64,000 nucleotides of DNA, taken from Porites lutea (Eukaryota; Cnidaria; Anthozoa; Scleractinia; Poritidae). The translations under genes and the position numbers were made by a program. The notes under the pieces are model-generated. The model saw only the letters and a list, made by a program, of their open reading frames with translations, was not told the DNA's origin and ran no database searches. The stretch covers positions 85,001-149,000 of the forward strand of contig NC_133214.1 in NCBI RefSeq assembly GCF_958299795.1. The letters are read 5' to 3'. Below, piece by piece: positions 22,891 through 45,185 of this stretch (positions within the stretch are counted from its first letter, which is position 1; every line of letters starts with the position of its first letter).

Positions 22891-24248
22891 TTTCGTGGCC
22901 GCGCAGAGACACGAAATTTCTCTTCGAGTGTTGAAAAACATTTCACGAGTAAGCCCTCCTTTCGAACTGTTTTATGATGAATTTAAAGTTACAAAATGCT
23001 GCAAAAAGACATTTTGTCTTTGTTGAGTGTTACGTACTAAAATTGCTTTCATGCGTTGCGTGACTTTCTCGAACGTTCTCTACGTTTTTGGATTTGCCAT
23101 GAATAATTAATTAGGGCATGTTTACATTTCAGCATGAGTCAGCAGATTTGCATCAGTTACTGAAATCATAAAATATGTCGAAAAGCTACTACTATTCGCC
23201 TGCTGTTTAGTATTTTCTAGAACCTTATGTCAAACGGTATACAAGTTCCAAGCTAGTTCTTTTGAAGAACTAAGTTTTTTCCCACGGGCTGGACTGCTGT
23301 GTTTAGTCAAGTGTGACGAAGGTCGATTTTCAGGTATTGTGTTTACAAGTTCGCGGAAGCCGTAAGATATCTGAAGTTCAGGTGAGAGTTTGTTATTATT
23401 GGTAGAGGCTGTTGAGTTTTACTCAAAGTTCAAGTCAAGTTTGTGTTGGTGGATGCCGTGTTTTAAAGCTCTGTAAAGGCTATGTTCCTTTGGTGTTAAA
23501 CTTCCTTTTGTTAATCCGACATCCCTGCGTACTGATAGTCAGTGAATAATTGTCCTCAAAACATTCGAACTCGTGACTTTAAGTTTTAGCCAATTCCATG
23601 CTCAACGTAATTGATTCCTTACCCATGCCTTACATATCTTTAATCAGTACATGAGACTGCTATGCTGTTTTTGAAGCCTGATGTGACTAAGAAAAATAGA
23701 GAATTGTATTTTTAGAAGGATTTGTATGGAGTCATCAGAGCATAACTGGGCTAATATCTCGGAGACAGTTTGTCCCGAAATGCTAGTTTTTGGCAAGTAG
23801 GCCTCTTGGATGTTGCTCTTTTCAGAATATCCTGACAAATCCCATAATTTCACAAATTAACACCTTACTCTTGCCATATTTGATTTCTTACTATTCCTCC
23901 GCATTTACAATTAATTAGTTCCACAATCACGACGCCGAAGTGTACGCTCCGTAGCGTCTTGTTTCCTTTTGCAAATGATTACCACGTTCACGTACCACGT
24001 TTGGTAATGATTGTTTTATAAAGACCCTTGAAAAATCAACCAAAATTTTTATGAAATGGAATTGCTTGTTTATTCATTAACGTCTGTTAAGAGGTGGGTG
24101 TGTATGTTTTGACCAACCATAAATTAACATCAATTCGATTTTGAGGTCCTTTTTGAAAACCATATCTTTTATGAAAAAGTTTCCTCAATAAAGATCATTA
24201 TTATTATTATTATTTAGTGATTACAGCACAGTCGACCGCGCGTTATGA

Positions 24249-33465
<9,217 letters not shown>

Positions 33466-33927
33466 GTTAAGTTTTTAAAAGACTCTTCTTGGAATATGCA
33501 TGTTAAGCAGTGATCCACCTAAGCTTTGAGAAGATCAAATATCTGTTATGAGGAAGTTATTTGAGGGGGAATTGCAGTGAAGGAGAACAGTCACTGTTGT
33601 CGAGAGTTCTGAAGTGTACTTTATGTAGGCGTAAACAAAACAAAACAGACATGATTCTCCTAACATTTCTTGTTCATGTAATGCACATTGTAGTGTCTCA
33701 CGATATTCTCTCTCTTTATCAAGGTAAAGTGAAAGTACAAAACCGTTTTAATGGAAAGGAATACGCTTGCTCGCGAAGCACCAGTGGAAAACAAATTATA
33801 GCACCTTCTCATCATCACTTCCTTCATCTGAAATATGGTTTATATGGTAAACTTCAGCAGCTTAAGAGAACAGCAATTCAAGTTCCAATAAAGATTAATT
33901 ATACAATGTAGTTCTTTTGCACCCAAA
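33466..33927. promoter_or_regulatory. divergent promoter region, BECN1 / AP4B1
   Basis: The two start codons are 462 bp apart. The interval is moderately A+T-rich, has short open frames but nothing conserved that I recognise, and no obvious TATA box or ATGGCGG motif. Shared control is inferred from arrangement only. Confidence 0.5.
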
Positions 33928-36900
33928 ATGTCGTCGAGTTCAGCAACATATTTCAGCGAGTCAAACAAGAAGGGAGAAGTAAGTGAACTGAAGAAGAGTT
34001 TACAGTCTCCAGAAGTGCAGCGCGATGCTGTTCAGTACAAGAAAGTTATTCAAAAAGTGATAGAATGCATGACTTTAGGCATGGATCTCTCATCTTTGTT
34101 TATGGATATGATAAAGGTATGATCATGAGATAATTGTAAAATTGACTTTCCTTAAACTACTCTCCTTCCTCTGGATATAGGGTAACTGCAGAATACCCAG
34201 CTACATCAAGGCTATACCCCTTAAATAACAGTGGCTACAGGGCTACATAGTGGCTACTGAGCTATGCGTCGTTGCAGCCTACTACAGGGCTATGTGGCTA
34301 CATTTGTAGTATTCTCCTTCCTCTAAGTATGGGCTAACTGCAGAATACCCGGCCACATCAAGGTTACATCCCTTAAATAACAGTGGCTATAGGGCTACTG
34401 GGCTATGCAGCCTTACAGCTACTATAGGGCTACGTGGCTACATTAATGCTGTACTTGGCTATGCAGCTACGTGGCTATGTATGCGGACCAGTGGCTAAAA
34501 GAATGAGGTATGTTAGAGAAATTTAGAATCACACTTCAGCAAAGGGCAAATGGTAGATTCAAGTTGAGAATTTCTCAAAATATGAGATAAGCAGATAAAA
34601 ACAATTCTGTGGGGGGGGGGGGTGCAGGGTATGGGGGTGGGGATTTGATTGTCTTTGTTGCCCCTGGGGTAGGGCATTTGACTGATCTTGTTCTCCCGGG
34701 GGAGGGGATATTTGAATCTTTCTTCGCCCGACGCGGGCATATTTGACTGCCGACTCGGACGAAAAAGACTGAGACCGAACATATGTTTCCCGCTTCCACG
34801 CTTCACGCATGCGCCATACAGTTTGAAAAGATAAGGAAGTCATGGAGGCCAATGAGAACAAGCGAAGGCTGAGTGGATTTCACTGTTTTGTCTTCAAATT
34901 TCGTTTGTTTTAGCATTTTTTTGCTCAACCTCAAAGTAAACGGAAGTAAAGAGAAACCAAGTCGATTTTTGCAAGTACAATCAATTAGTGTATGGCTCAT
35001 TCGCTACAATCACTGTAAACTTATAAAACTGACGTTCTTTGTACCCTTTACCAAGAACAGTATATTTAGACTTACAAAATGTGGACTTTCCCCTAAAGGT
35101 TTATGTATTCTACGCAGTGTAACACGGATTATGGTTAAAACGTATAATTGCAGCTGTAACAGGAACATGTATGATCTTTGGTGATGCAGCAACGTTTATA
35201 AAAGATTGCAGAGTTTTATTTGGAGATATTTTTATTGTGCCTTTCTTAGGTTCTGCCTTGGGATTGACAGCAATGTGCAGCCTGGGGTGGGGAAATTTGG
35301 TTGCATTTGACTGGAATGATTTGCCCGTGGGCAGGGAATTTGATTGCAAATTTTTGAAAAAAGTCAAATCCCCACCCTATGCCCTGCCTCCCCCCCCCCC
35401 CCCCTGGCCCCCACCGGCATTACATTGATAGGTGCATAACAACAAACTACTAATTTTTTGGAGAATTAATAGAAAGTAAAATACAAGTAAAGGGGAACCT
35501 TGATCACATGGTACAAATTTATTTTACTGTTTGCCATAAACGTGACCCTGAATTGCACTATAAAATTGTGGCTACTCAGCTACATTGCTAACGTAGCCAC
35601 ATAACCCCTTGTTTAGTAGTATGGCTTTGAAGTGGCAGGGTATTCTGTGTTTAAGCCCTGGATACCCTCTTTAGCTTTATGGGTTAAAGGGTATGAGTCC
35701 TCTTCAACCTCAGAGAGAGAAAGAGTAAGTACTGGTATTCATGTTTTCCTGGAAATCTAGATCTGGGGAGATTTGAAATCTGGAGACTTTCTCTTTGGCA
35801 GATCTCCTCTCCCTACCCTGCACATGTACACACGGAAAGAAACTCAGTCCTCAAATCATTTTGTCATGGTGGACTGTTAAAAATCTAAATATCAGAGTCT
35901 GCCTCCACAATGGAATAATTTGTCAAAATAACCTTTACCTTGATGAAAAACCCAAAAACTGCTTCCAGAAACTTAACCAAGAACTTTAAAATCCCCCTTT
36001 TTTTAAATGAAATATTTGGAGCTAAATTCTGGTTTATAGTATGGAACCTACAAAAGACATTTTTCATGGGAGATGTTGATGCATGTTTCACATAATCCAT
36101 TATAAGCTGGTAATGGAACTTACAGTAGCCCGGTCCCTTTTCCCTTTAGTTTTTCTTTTAAGTAGGTTCATGTGGGTTTGCAGAGATGAGCTGTTAAAAA
36201 TGATCAAGTCTCCAGATATCCAGAGTATCTTGGTTTCCTCAAAGTACAATAATTTGCATGTGTATTTTGACTCTTAACATGCAGGCCGGAGCTACTCATG
36301 ACCTTGTTCAGAAGAAGCTTGTGTACTTGTACATCTGTAGTTATGCTACATCCAATCCTGACCTGGCCCTTTTAACAGTGAACACCATGAGGAAAGACTG
36401 TCAAGACAGGAGTGCCATAGTCAGAGGTCTTGCCCTTAGAAGTATGTGCTCTTTAAGGTGAGTTTTGCTGGTACAGTCAAACCCTGTTAATAAGGACCGA
36501 CACTGAAGGAAGGGGCCATAGAAAGTGTCCGCTGTATTAACAGGGTGTCCATCTTGTTGTTAAAGTCAAAAAACACTTTTTATCAGAACCAAATACGTAA
36601 GAAATAACAGATAGACTAAATCCATGAAAAAAACTCTAAAATCACTCATCTTTATATTACTTAATCAAAAAAACTTTTCAGAATCGAGTCTCGAGAATCA
36701 ATTCTTGTGTTTCGAGAGTCGAGTGCAGAAATATAATGAGCTTGACTGATTGACTGACTTGACCAACAAATTTATCAAACAGACCACTTTCTGTTTTAAG
36801 AATCGTGAAGTACGTGCTGCAGACTGTGACAAATGGCTTTTGCAATCCTTGCTTACTAATTACTTCCATGGTAAAACAAAATTTGTGCTCTTGAAACATA

Positions 36901-39900
36901 TCCCACACAAAGGATGAATGGTTACCATGGTTACCCTTCAAGTAGCAACTACTCCACTTACACGGACCTTGATTTCACATACTGTTGAAGTGTAAGCTTG
37001 AGAAGCTGAAGTTTACTAGACACAACAAAGTGCAGGTCAATAATTGCTTCGACAAACTAGATGCAAGCAAAATTAAAAGCATGGAGACTTAATAGAGGTG
37101 GCATAGAGTTGAACACACACATTACTTGGAGCTGTCTTTCATGCTTGTTAATTTAAGCTGTTTTTCCTTTGTTTTTCTTGATACAGGCTTCCTGATCTGG
37201 TAGAATATATTGTAGAACCACTCCTTACTGGCCTGAGTGACAATAGTTCTTATGTTCGCCGAGCTGCTGTCTTGGGATGCATTAAATTGTTCCATTTACT
37301 TCCTGATTTTGTTGAAGGTAGTAGACGCGAAAATGTCAAAATGTGTTTAAGTTGTGACTTAGAACAAATTATGGCAAATTCAGTTTTGCACATATAAATG
37401 TGAGGCTGATTTTTGGAACAAAATAACTGTCATGGTAAACAATGATCAAGAATGCGGCATTCTCTTTAAATTTCTTGAAAAGGAGTAAAAGAATATCTGC
37501 TAACATCCAAAGCCTCAGAGTGACTTCCTTGTAAGTTATCTCTGAAGAAGCAAATGAGATAATTTAGATGCTCTTTTTTTAATTAACAGATAATGGAATA
37601 ATTGAGAAACTTGTTAGATTGATTCAGGACCCAGATCCCCAGGTTTGTGTAATATTTGTTGATTTTGTAGGATGATGCCTGAAAGAAGCACTCAGCATCA
37701 GGGCCCGGTTTCTGAAAGGCTGATTAGTGTTAATCCAGGATTAAAATTTTGCTGCGTTTTTGAATTTGACATTCCCAAGCATTGGTTAGGTTAACATTTT
37801 GAGTTATCATTGCTGTATCTCTTGGTAAAGGCTCAACAGTATTTTGTAACCTTGAGGTGCATGTTCTTAGACAAGAAAACTGTGCTTCAGATTTGGCTTA
37901 ATCCTGGGTTAAACTTAACCATCTTTCAAGTAAGGGGAGAGATTGATGAGCAAAGTTTTGCTGGTGTTCTTCTGTTTTCTGTAGGTGGTATGTAACTCTC
38001 TTTTAGCACTGGATGAAATCCTAGCAGCCGAAGGAGGTGTGCAACTTCAAAAAATAGCAGCTCATCATTTGCTGAAGAGGTAAGCATTTCCCACTTGTGA
38101 AATTACCGTAACTGTATTTTTAAAGGTCAAGTTAGAATTTTCATATAACTTTTAGTCTAAAGTAGAATTTGCTTCATAAGTATTTGACTGAAAGAAGTAA
38201 TTTGATTTGCCATTATATATAATTTATATTTTCCAACAGGTTTAAAGCCTTTAGTGGCTGGGGACAAAGTATGATATTGGAGCTATTGTTGCACTATAAG
38301 CCAAAGGATGCAGAGGAATTATTTGACCTCCTGGTGAATGATTATTAAATAAAGTTACTGTGTTAACTCAGTATTAATTATTATAATGATAAAATGGTTA
38401 AGGATAAGGTTAGTGTGATCCAGTCCAATCCAGATTTTACCAACATGCTCAGATTATTGGCTATCATGAGTAGTGGTGTAACGATTAATCGAATTCTCGA
38501 TTAATCGCAATTATGACCGTTCGGTTCGATTCACAATTGTTTGCTTTCACATTTCGATTTTGGTTCAAATTTTGCACACCTTTTCCATGGTGCCCTCAGT
38601 GAGTTATTATATTGTAAAATCAGAATCCAGAACTCTTTAAAATGTACATATTTGGTTGACAAGCAAAGACGATAGCAGTTCGTTTGCCATTTTGTGTTGC
38701 CTGGTAAAAATGCTGTTCTTCAACCACCCCTTGAGAATTTCCAAATAAGGCAAACCAGGTGCAACACGCTCTTTTTCAGGTTCTCAAACATGGAGACGAA
38801 CCAAGCGACTGTGAATCCTCCTGTCCCTGTTACCATTCTCAAATTGAGGGTTTAGGGTTGCATGTTGTTTACATTACGCATTATGATGTAAGAATTAAGA
38901 AACATTACATAATCAAATCGAAATAATCGAAATCAAATCTAATTGCAAGGAATATGAATCATTACACCCCTAGTCTGCCATGAGTCATTATGGAATAAAG
39001 CTGAATAATAAGTACATGCCAAAAAAGAATATAAAAGTACATAATAATGGTGAACTTGAAGTGCTACACTGTAGGTCAATTTCTGTTAAAGTTTGAAAGA
39101 GTCGCCTGGGTTACAACTCATCCATTTGCACTCTATGGCCACTTTCCATTCAGCACAAAATTCCAGAAATTTCTATTAGAAATCAAATGGAGCAGACCAT
39201 TTCAGTTTGGTCCAACCAGAATATTTGGGAAGGTGGTCCACTTTGACCGGTCTTGTCCATTTGACAAAAGTATTGTCCCCAGTACTGCTCTTTAGTATCC
39301 TGCTTACAAGAACAATAACCAAACACGCGATGGCTTGGGTGAGCTTGGTCAGGTCGGTCTGTGCAACTGGAATTTACAGTTCCAATGGGCACATGGAATT
39401 TCTGAAATTTCAAACCAGAATTTTTGTTGCGTGGAAAGCGCGCTATGTTTTCATACATTTGTCTTCAAGACCATTCACAACATGTCATGTATCATTAACC
39501 AAGAAACATGCTTGCAAGGAAGGAAAGTCTTTGGCTTAACCCTTTAAGTATGCATATATTTGCAGCTATTAACGTGACAGAGATTATTTTGTATCATAAT
39601 TGTTTCAAGTTTTCATCAAGTATTATTAATTTTTAAACATTTTTAGTGATTTGATTTGCATAATTATTGATAGAATTTGCTTGATGATCGACTAAAGCAC
39701 CCCAACAGTGCTGTTGTGATGGCTTGTATACAGCTCTTCATCAACTTCACAAAAGACATTGACAACCTAGCTGAAGATGTTTATAAAAGAATCAAAGGTT
39801 TGTGTGGGTTTAAGGATGGGTTGGCCTTTTACTTCAAGTCTTGTTGTCCACACCACCTTAAAAAAAAAACAAAAAAAAACAGAAAAACACTTATACTAAA

Positions 39901-42900
39901 CAGATACTGTAATGGCATGACGAGGCTTTTAGCATAGCTGCCATGGGAAATGATATTGAAGTAAAAATATTACCAGAAGATAGAGACATTGAAAACCTCT
40001 GCTCCATGCTGAGTTTTTTAAACAGACACTTCGTTTTTTAATCTGTTTTGATTTTAAAAAAATTGATTCCGTAACATTATATATTACTGATGATCCTATC
40101 ATATCAAACAGACATAAAGAGTTAAGAGTTTCTTAATGAAAGATGTTTGTTGAATTCTTGAATTTTCGTGAGAGACAACAAAGAAAGAGAAGAGATTGTA
40201 ATACAAGGGTATTTAAGTGTATAGCATGAACAGATGACAGTTTTGAATGTGTTTTGTACCTTTACAGGTCCCCTGATGACTATTCTCTCTTCAAGTAACT
40301 CAGAGTTGGTTTATGTGTGTTTGTGCCACATAGATGTACTGTTGAGTAAAGTTCCTAAGTTGTTTGAGCAAGAGTACCGTTCCTTTTTCGCCAGGTATGG
40401 AGGGGGCTCAGGGAATGGCTGGGTGATATACACTGCACTAAATATTGTTACTTCCTCCATTGTGTTTCACCCTATACTGTGTTTCTTTGTTCTTTATACT
40501 GTGTTTTTTTTGTTCTTTCTTTTTTAGGCATGCTGATCCTCAGTATATTAAAACAAAAAAGCTTGAAATCCTGACAACCATTGCATCCGTTTCTAATGTT
40601 GAGGAAGTTGTTACTGAGTTGAGGTAGGTATACAAATAAATATTTTATTAACTGAGTTAGGATGTGAGAATTCTTAAGGGGTAAATATATTTTTGTTTTC
40701 AACCAACTGTTTAACGATAGTGATTTTTCATGTTTTTCTTGAATTTTACAGTGCCAATGTTCACGATGTGGATCTTAGTATGTCTAAGGAGTCAATCAAG
40801 GCCATTGGTAACATTGCTTTGTGCCTTCCTCAGGCATCAGAATACTGTATTGATGTTCTTCTCTCTTTTCTCTCCTGGGAGGTTGAATACATTACTTCAC
40901 AGACTCTTGTCATTATAAGAGGTAAGTGGTCAAGTTAGAAATTTGAATGGGAATGATTGTGATTTGTCCAAAAAGAATTCTTATATCAGTTTTGACCGTT
41001 TTATTGTTATTGCTAAGGAATTATGCATCATGATTAATTATCATTATCATCATTTATCATCTTAGTGATCATCATTGTTAAGAATATCAGTAACATATCC
41101 TTCTCATTATTATCATAATTTTGCAACATTATTATCATTATCCTCATCTGTCTCCTCTTCATCATCATCATTATCATCACCATCGTCACCATAATCTTCA
41201 TTTTTGTCATTTTCCTCATCATCTGTATTATCCCTATTTTGCTTTAATTCATAACCATAATTGTCATGTTCTTGCCATCACCAACTCCCCTCATCGTTAT
41301 CATAACCATCATTATCCCATCATCATCATCACCATCATTACTACATTGATCATCCTCATCAGTCTTGTCACCATGACGTGATCACTCAATCATCCCCCCA
41401 GGGGGTACTCTCTTATATAAGCCATATAGCTATGGTACTTGCACCATTTTGGTCTGAAAACTAAAGGAGTGTATGAATGTATTTGTTTCAATTCCAGATG
41501 AATAAGTAAGAAAGAGACATATGGAAATTTGAACTGGATTTAATTCAGACATTTTTTTGTTAGCATCAGTAATCCAAATGATGACATAATTTTTGAGAGG
41601 ATTTTAGAGGCCAAGTCTTAAAACCTCTTTGAAAAATGACATTTTTTTGGTCTGAAATAGGGTTAGGATTTAAAGAACCAGATGGCACACCCTGATCAAG
41701 AATTCTAAGGAGTACCCCCAGGACTCATCCTTATGATCATCACCATCACTCTTGACAACTGTAGCTTCATATTATTATTACCATTGTCAATATCCAATAT
41801 TATTATTACCTACAATGCTGTACTAGTTACTGTCATAATAATAGTGGTATGAAAGAAATCTTATTCTTTTTTTCCAATAATGCCTTTGACAATACCTGGA
41901 TCAGACTTAAGCCAGTTTTAGACTCTATCCCTGACCTTTCATCAATATTTTAGCTACTTAAAGGAGTTGATCTGATCCATTTTTAGTTGACCTCTCTTTT
42001 CGTGACCACTTTTTTCCCTGCCGTCAGTACCTACTTTTACATTTGCTTTTTGCATGTTATTAATGGTGATGTTTGTGTTTATCCCAGACCTTTTGCTAAA
42101 ATATGAGAAGTCAGCTATTGCTGTTCTGCCTCAAGTGGGACAGTGCCTTGAAATAGTTCAAGACCCAAAGGGATTGGCAGCAATTATCTGGATAATTGGA
42201 GAGCATGGACAGGTGAGAGATATGTACAGACTCAATCAAACTTTGTTATTATGGATGTTAAAGAGGACAATTAACAAATAAAGAATTTTATTTTTTATCA
42301 TTCACTGTAGAACTTTATGTGTTGCATATAGACAGGGATTGCATTGAGATTATTTCTTCAGTTCACTTTTAAAATTATTTCTGGGATCTACTGGGATAAG
42401 AGAATTGAATAGCGCTTTACAGCAAGAGCTTATGTCGATGTACCCAACAAAATTGTTAGGGGTAATTTTTTTAAGAACCCATGAAAGAGGTCTTAACATT
42501 GACGTGCATCCCAGACTAGCCTTTGGTGCATTTGTAAACAAAAAATTAAATAACCAGGCAATCCAAAAATAAATAGCTATGTAGCTGTGTAAGCATACAA
42601 AGACCTTGTCAGACTGACTGCAGGTGAAATAAAATATGTTACTGAGCTGCTTTATTTTTGTTATTATTTAGTCAATTCCTGACAGTCCTTATATGTTGGA
42701 GCCCCTTGTGGACAGAATTGCATCAGAGAGTTCAGCAGAGGTGAAATTACAGCTTCTCACTGCATCCATGAAGCTGTTTTTTAAGAAACCACCAGAGTGC
42801 CAAGACATGTTGGGCCGACTCCTCAAGTACTGTGTAGGTAAGAATTACATCTGAAATCGGCATGGTGAGCTTCCTAGCTAGGTTTACAGGCATTGCAAAC

Positions 42901-45185
42901 ACCAAACAGCATTAACAAACAACATACACAAAAGAATAAGTGTAGCTAACCAAAGTTACCAGACTGTTTGCAAGAAAACCGTTTATCGGTGACCAGTCTG
43001 CATAATCTGTGCAGTATGCCAGCATACTGTCAGTAGTTATTTAGAAATAAAATGTTTCATTTTTCAGATGAAGAAGTGCATATGGATGTACATGACAGGG
43101 CCCTATTGTATTATAGACTGCTCAAGACTAACCCGAAAGAGGTAACAACACACTCTGCATGGTTACATGTTAAATACTTATATTTGCACTTTGCCATTTC
43201 AGTTCCCAATTGTAAAACATCCATCCAGTTATTGTGTTTTATAATTAACCCAGGTGCTGTTATAATTATGTCTTTGCATTATGTATAAACTATACAGGCT
43301 GAGAGAGTTGTCTGTGGTTCAATTAACAAACCAGCCACTAATTCCTGGAATTTAAGTACCAGTGCATCTAATTCAAAGGTATGATAACATAATTTGTTGT
43401 TTTGTTCCTCATTATGAAAAAGGTTGAAACCCAACATTTGATGATCACATTTAACAGTTTATAGTCCCTTAAATGTTGTCAGGGATAGAGCAAGTGAAGC
43501 TGTATATCAGTAGGCATGAAAATTGCCACCCACAATAAAGAGAAAGGAGACATTGAGGGACTACAGACTATGCCCTGCAGGGAGCTGACTGATTTGGGGT
43601 TTAATATTATTGTGAAATCATCTTTCTAACAAACCATATTTCTGCTTTTTCCAAACAAAGTTAGATAGTTTATTCAGACATGCCCTTGCTTCAAATAAAA
43701 TGTTGCACTCTGTACATTAAGCTGTAAACGAATGACTCTTGTACGAACATCTTTTGATGGCTTTAGTTTCCCACAGCAGTCTTTTTTTAACATGTATATT
43801 TTGTTAAATTTATTTGTTTGTTTGTATGTAATATAAGCAAGTTTGTCATTTGTGCTCACATAAAGTATGATTTTGCTGATGATCATTACAAAATGAATGT
43901 TGTTGTAGGAACAGCTGTTGGATGAATTCAACACACTCTCAGTTGTTTATGGACAGTCATCAGTTCTTTTTATTACCCAATCTGTTCCATATATCAAAGG
44001 ACAGCCATACATAAAAGGTGATGAGAAAAAAGTTCATTTGTACATACATGATACTCATTGGGGGAAGGACGCAAAAGAGTATTTGGATTCCTGTCAGTGC
44101 CCCAGTGTCACAACAAGTTTTTCCTTTCACTCTCTTCTCAATGCATACAGTGGAAAAACAATCATAAAGTTATTATTTCCTCCTTTTGTGTCTTCTACTT
44201 CTGTAAGTTTACTAATTATTTTGTTTTGTGTTCTTATCCACTTGTTTAGATGAAGCACCTTCATATGACAGGAAAGAATTAGAAGAACAAAACGAGTCTT
44301 TGGAACGTAATGTTGCTGTTGGCAATCTGCTGGTAAATGGCCTTGAGATGTATTTCAGACAACTATTATTCACTTTAATTTAACCGAAAGCTACAGTAGA
44401 ATTCATTGCTATATAGTATCCTTAGGTTTTTAATATTTTTTGATAACGGACCAAATTTAATGCCCTTAATGTTTGAAGGGAGAGGATGTTGATAATGGAA
44501 AACAAGATGAACATCTTGGAGAGAAAAGTATACTTGAGTTGACTGAAAATCCATCCTTAACTCCTGCAATGTTTGAACATCGGTGGAAATCCATTCCAGA
44601 GAGGTAATATTACCTGATAAATTTTTCAATTGTTGAAGTTTAAAACTACAAGAAGGAAAGTATGGCAACATCACCATGTTTTTGAACTTTATTAATCTAG
44701 TTAAGCAATCTCCAGTTATTGCCCTTGTATCTGACTATATAAACATTTCCTAACATGACCCTTTTATTTCTGAATATCCACAGTTCTTGTTGGGCAGCTG
44801 CCTTGATGAAGATTCCTTCCTCTCCTGATGAATTTCAGCAACACTTGTTACACAGTAAAATTTTATTAATGGCCAGCAGTCCCCCTGGTCAGCCTATTCA
44901 AAAATACTTCTTCTATGCACAAGAGGTACACTAAATTTGTCTATGATACTAAGATTTTTATCATTGTGAAAGGGCAGGGGGAGGTTAGGGATAAAATTAA
45001 GCTAAAATTTTCTTGCATCTTTCAATTAGGTACAAGGACAAACTGTGGTCCTGGTGGAAGCTATTGTTGATGTAACTTCAAAGCTTCTTAGGGTGACCAC
45101 AAAAGTGGAGGACTCGTCTTTAACGCAACTGTTTGATCAATATCTCAGAACTTCCCTTGAAAAGGAATGGATAGAATCTAAATGA
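33928..45185 (+). CDS. AP4B1: AP-4 adaptor complex subunit beta-1
   Basis: Nineteen exons join in frame to 770 residues (human 739): 33928-34116, 36285-36457, 37187-37317, 37590-37642, 37985-38079, 38240-38333, 39674-39797, 40268-40394, 40528-40623, 40752-40921, 42088-42212, 42672-42837, 43068-43141, 43298-43378, 43909-44017, 44250-44332, 44479-44603, 44784-44925, 45030-45185. AP-4 is a clathrin-independent trans-Golgi adaptor that exports ATG9A and other cargo. Exons 1-13 encode the adaptin trunk helical repeats; close matches include [46 protein letters not shown] and [15 protein letters not shown]. Exons 14-17 are a variable acidic hinge ([13 protein letters not shown] precedes it). The last exons form the C-terminal ear that binds tepsin-type accessory proteins, starting [19 protein letters not shown]. 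Introns carry several MITEs. Divergent partner of BECN1. Confidence 0.95.
34611..35404. mobile_element. MITE with G-run ends in AP4B1 intron 1
   Basis: The left end is a G-run, then GCAGGGTATGGGGGTGGGGA and TTTGATTG. The right end is the inverse: GTCAAATCCCCACCCTATGC, then CCTGCC and a C-run. The interior near 34670 and 35280-35340 repeats similar GGGATTTGACTG motifs. No coding frame. Family relation to 53041-53879 is suggested by shared ATTTGA/CCCTGG motifs. Confidence 0.65.
36474..36555. mobile_element. pogo-like inverted-repeat remnant
   Basis: ACAGTCAAACCCTGTTAATA opens the segment and TATTAACAGGGTGTCC lies inverted about 45 bp later. The CAGTCAA end resembles that of the pogo-like element at 55402-55925. 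It appears short or truncated, in AP4B1 intron 2. Confidence 0.5.
37701..37935. mobile_element. MITE in AP4B1 intron 4
   Basis: GGGCCCGGTTTCTGAAAGGC and TGATTAGTGTTAATCCAGGA at the left face TTAATCCTGGGTTAAACTTA and ACCATCTTTCAAG at the right in inverse orientation. The outermost GGGCCCGGTTT partner seems lost at the right. No coding frame. Confidence 0.65.
38471..38971. mobile_element. hAT-like MITE in AP4B1 intron 6
   Basis: TAGTGGTGTAACGATTAATC at the left and AATCATTACACCCCTA at the right are inverted ends of the TAGGGGTGTAACGATT type common in hAT non-autonomous elements. The subterminal region repeats ATTAATCGAATT-like motifs. I could not find a matching 8-bp flank, so the duplication has decayed or the ends are slightly misplaced. 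Confidence 0.6.
39137..39443. mobile_element. MITE in AP4B1 intron 6, second
   Basis: GGCCACTTTCCATTCAGCAC with AAAATTCCAGAAATTTC at the left is roughly inverted at the right as GAAATTTCAAACCAGAATTT then TTGTTGCGTGGAAAGCGCGC. Inside, GACCGGTCTTGTCC-type motifs occur. No coding frame. Confidence 0.6.
41030..41395. repeat. degenerate ATC/ATT microsatellite
   Basis: About 360 bp of imperfect ATCATT and CATCAT units fill part of AP4B1 intron 10. Both strands open artificial His/Tyr- or Met-rich frames. Confidence 0.85.
41399..41721. mobile_element. G-run-terminated MITE, copy 3
   Basis: CAGGGGGTACTCTCTTATAT opens it, followed by AAGCCATATAGCTATGG; AGGAGTACCCCCAG closes it. The G-run is shorter than in the other copies. 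Flanks share TCATCC, a weak remnant of a target duplication. It lies beside the microsatellite in AP4B1 intron 10. Confidence 0.6.

Larger units (their letters stand above)
19977..24248. other. intergenic region between convergent CCDC51 and BECN1
   Basis: This 4.3 kb shows no convincing exon. Short open frames at 20853-21047 and elsewhere have no recognisable product. It contains a MITE (21486-21784) and a repeat block with a tRNA-like core (22440-22890). 3' untranslated sequence of both neighbours probably lies at the edges; an inverted TTTATT near 24068 could be the BECN1 polyadenylation signal. Confidence 0.55.

Noticed and set aside
33561-33911. 116-codon frame just upstream of AP4B1
   Set aside because: It lies in the divergent promoter, ends before the AP4B1 start in another context, and has no recognisable protein features.
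41034-41381. His/Tyr-rich and Met-rich frames
   Set aside because: They come from the ATC/ATT microsatellite in AP4B1 intron 10.
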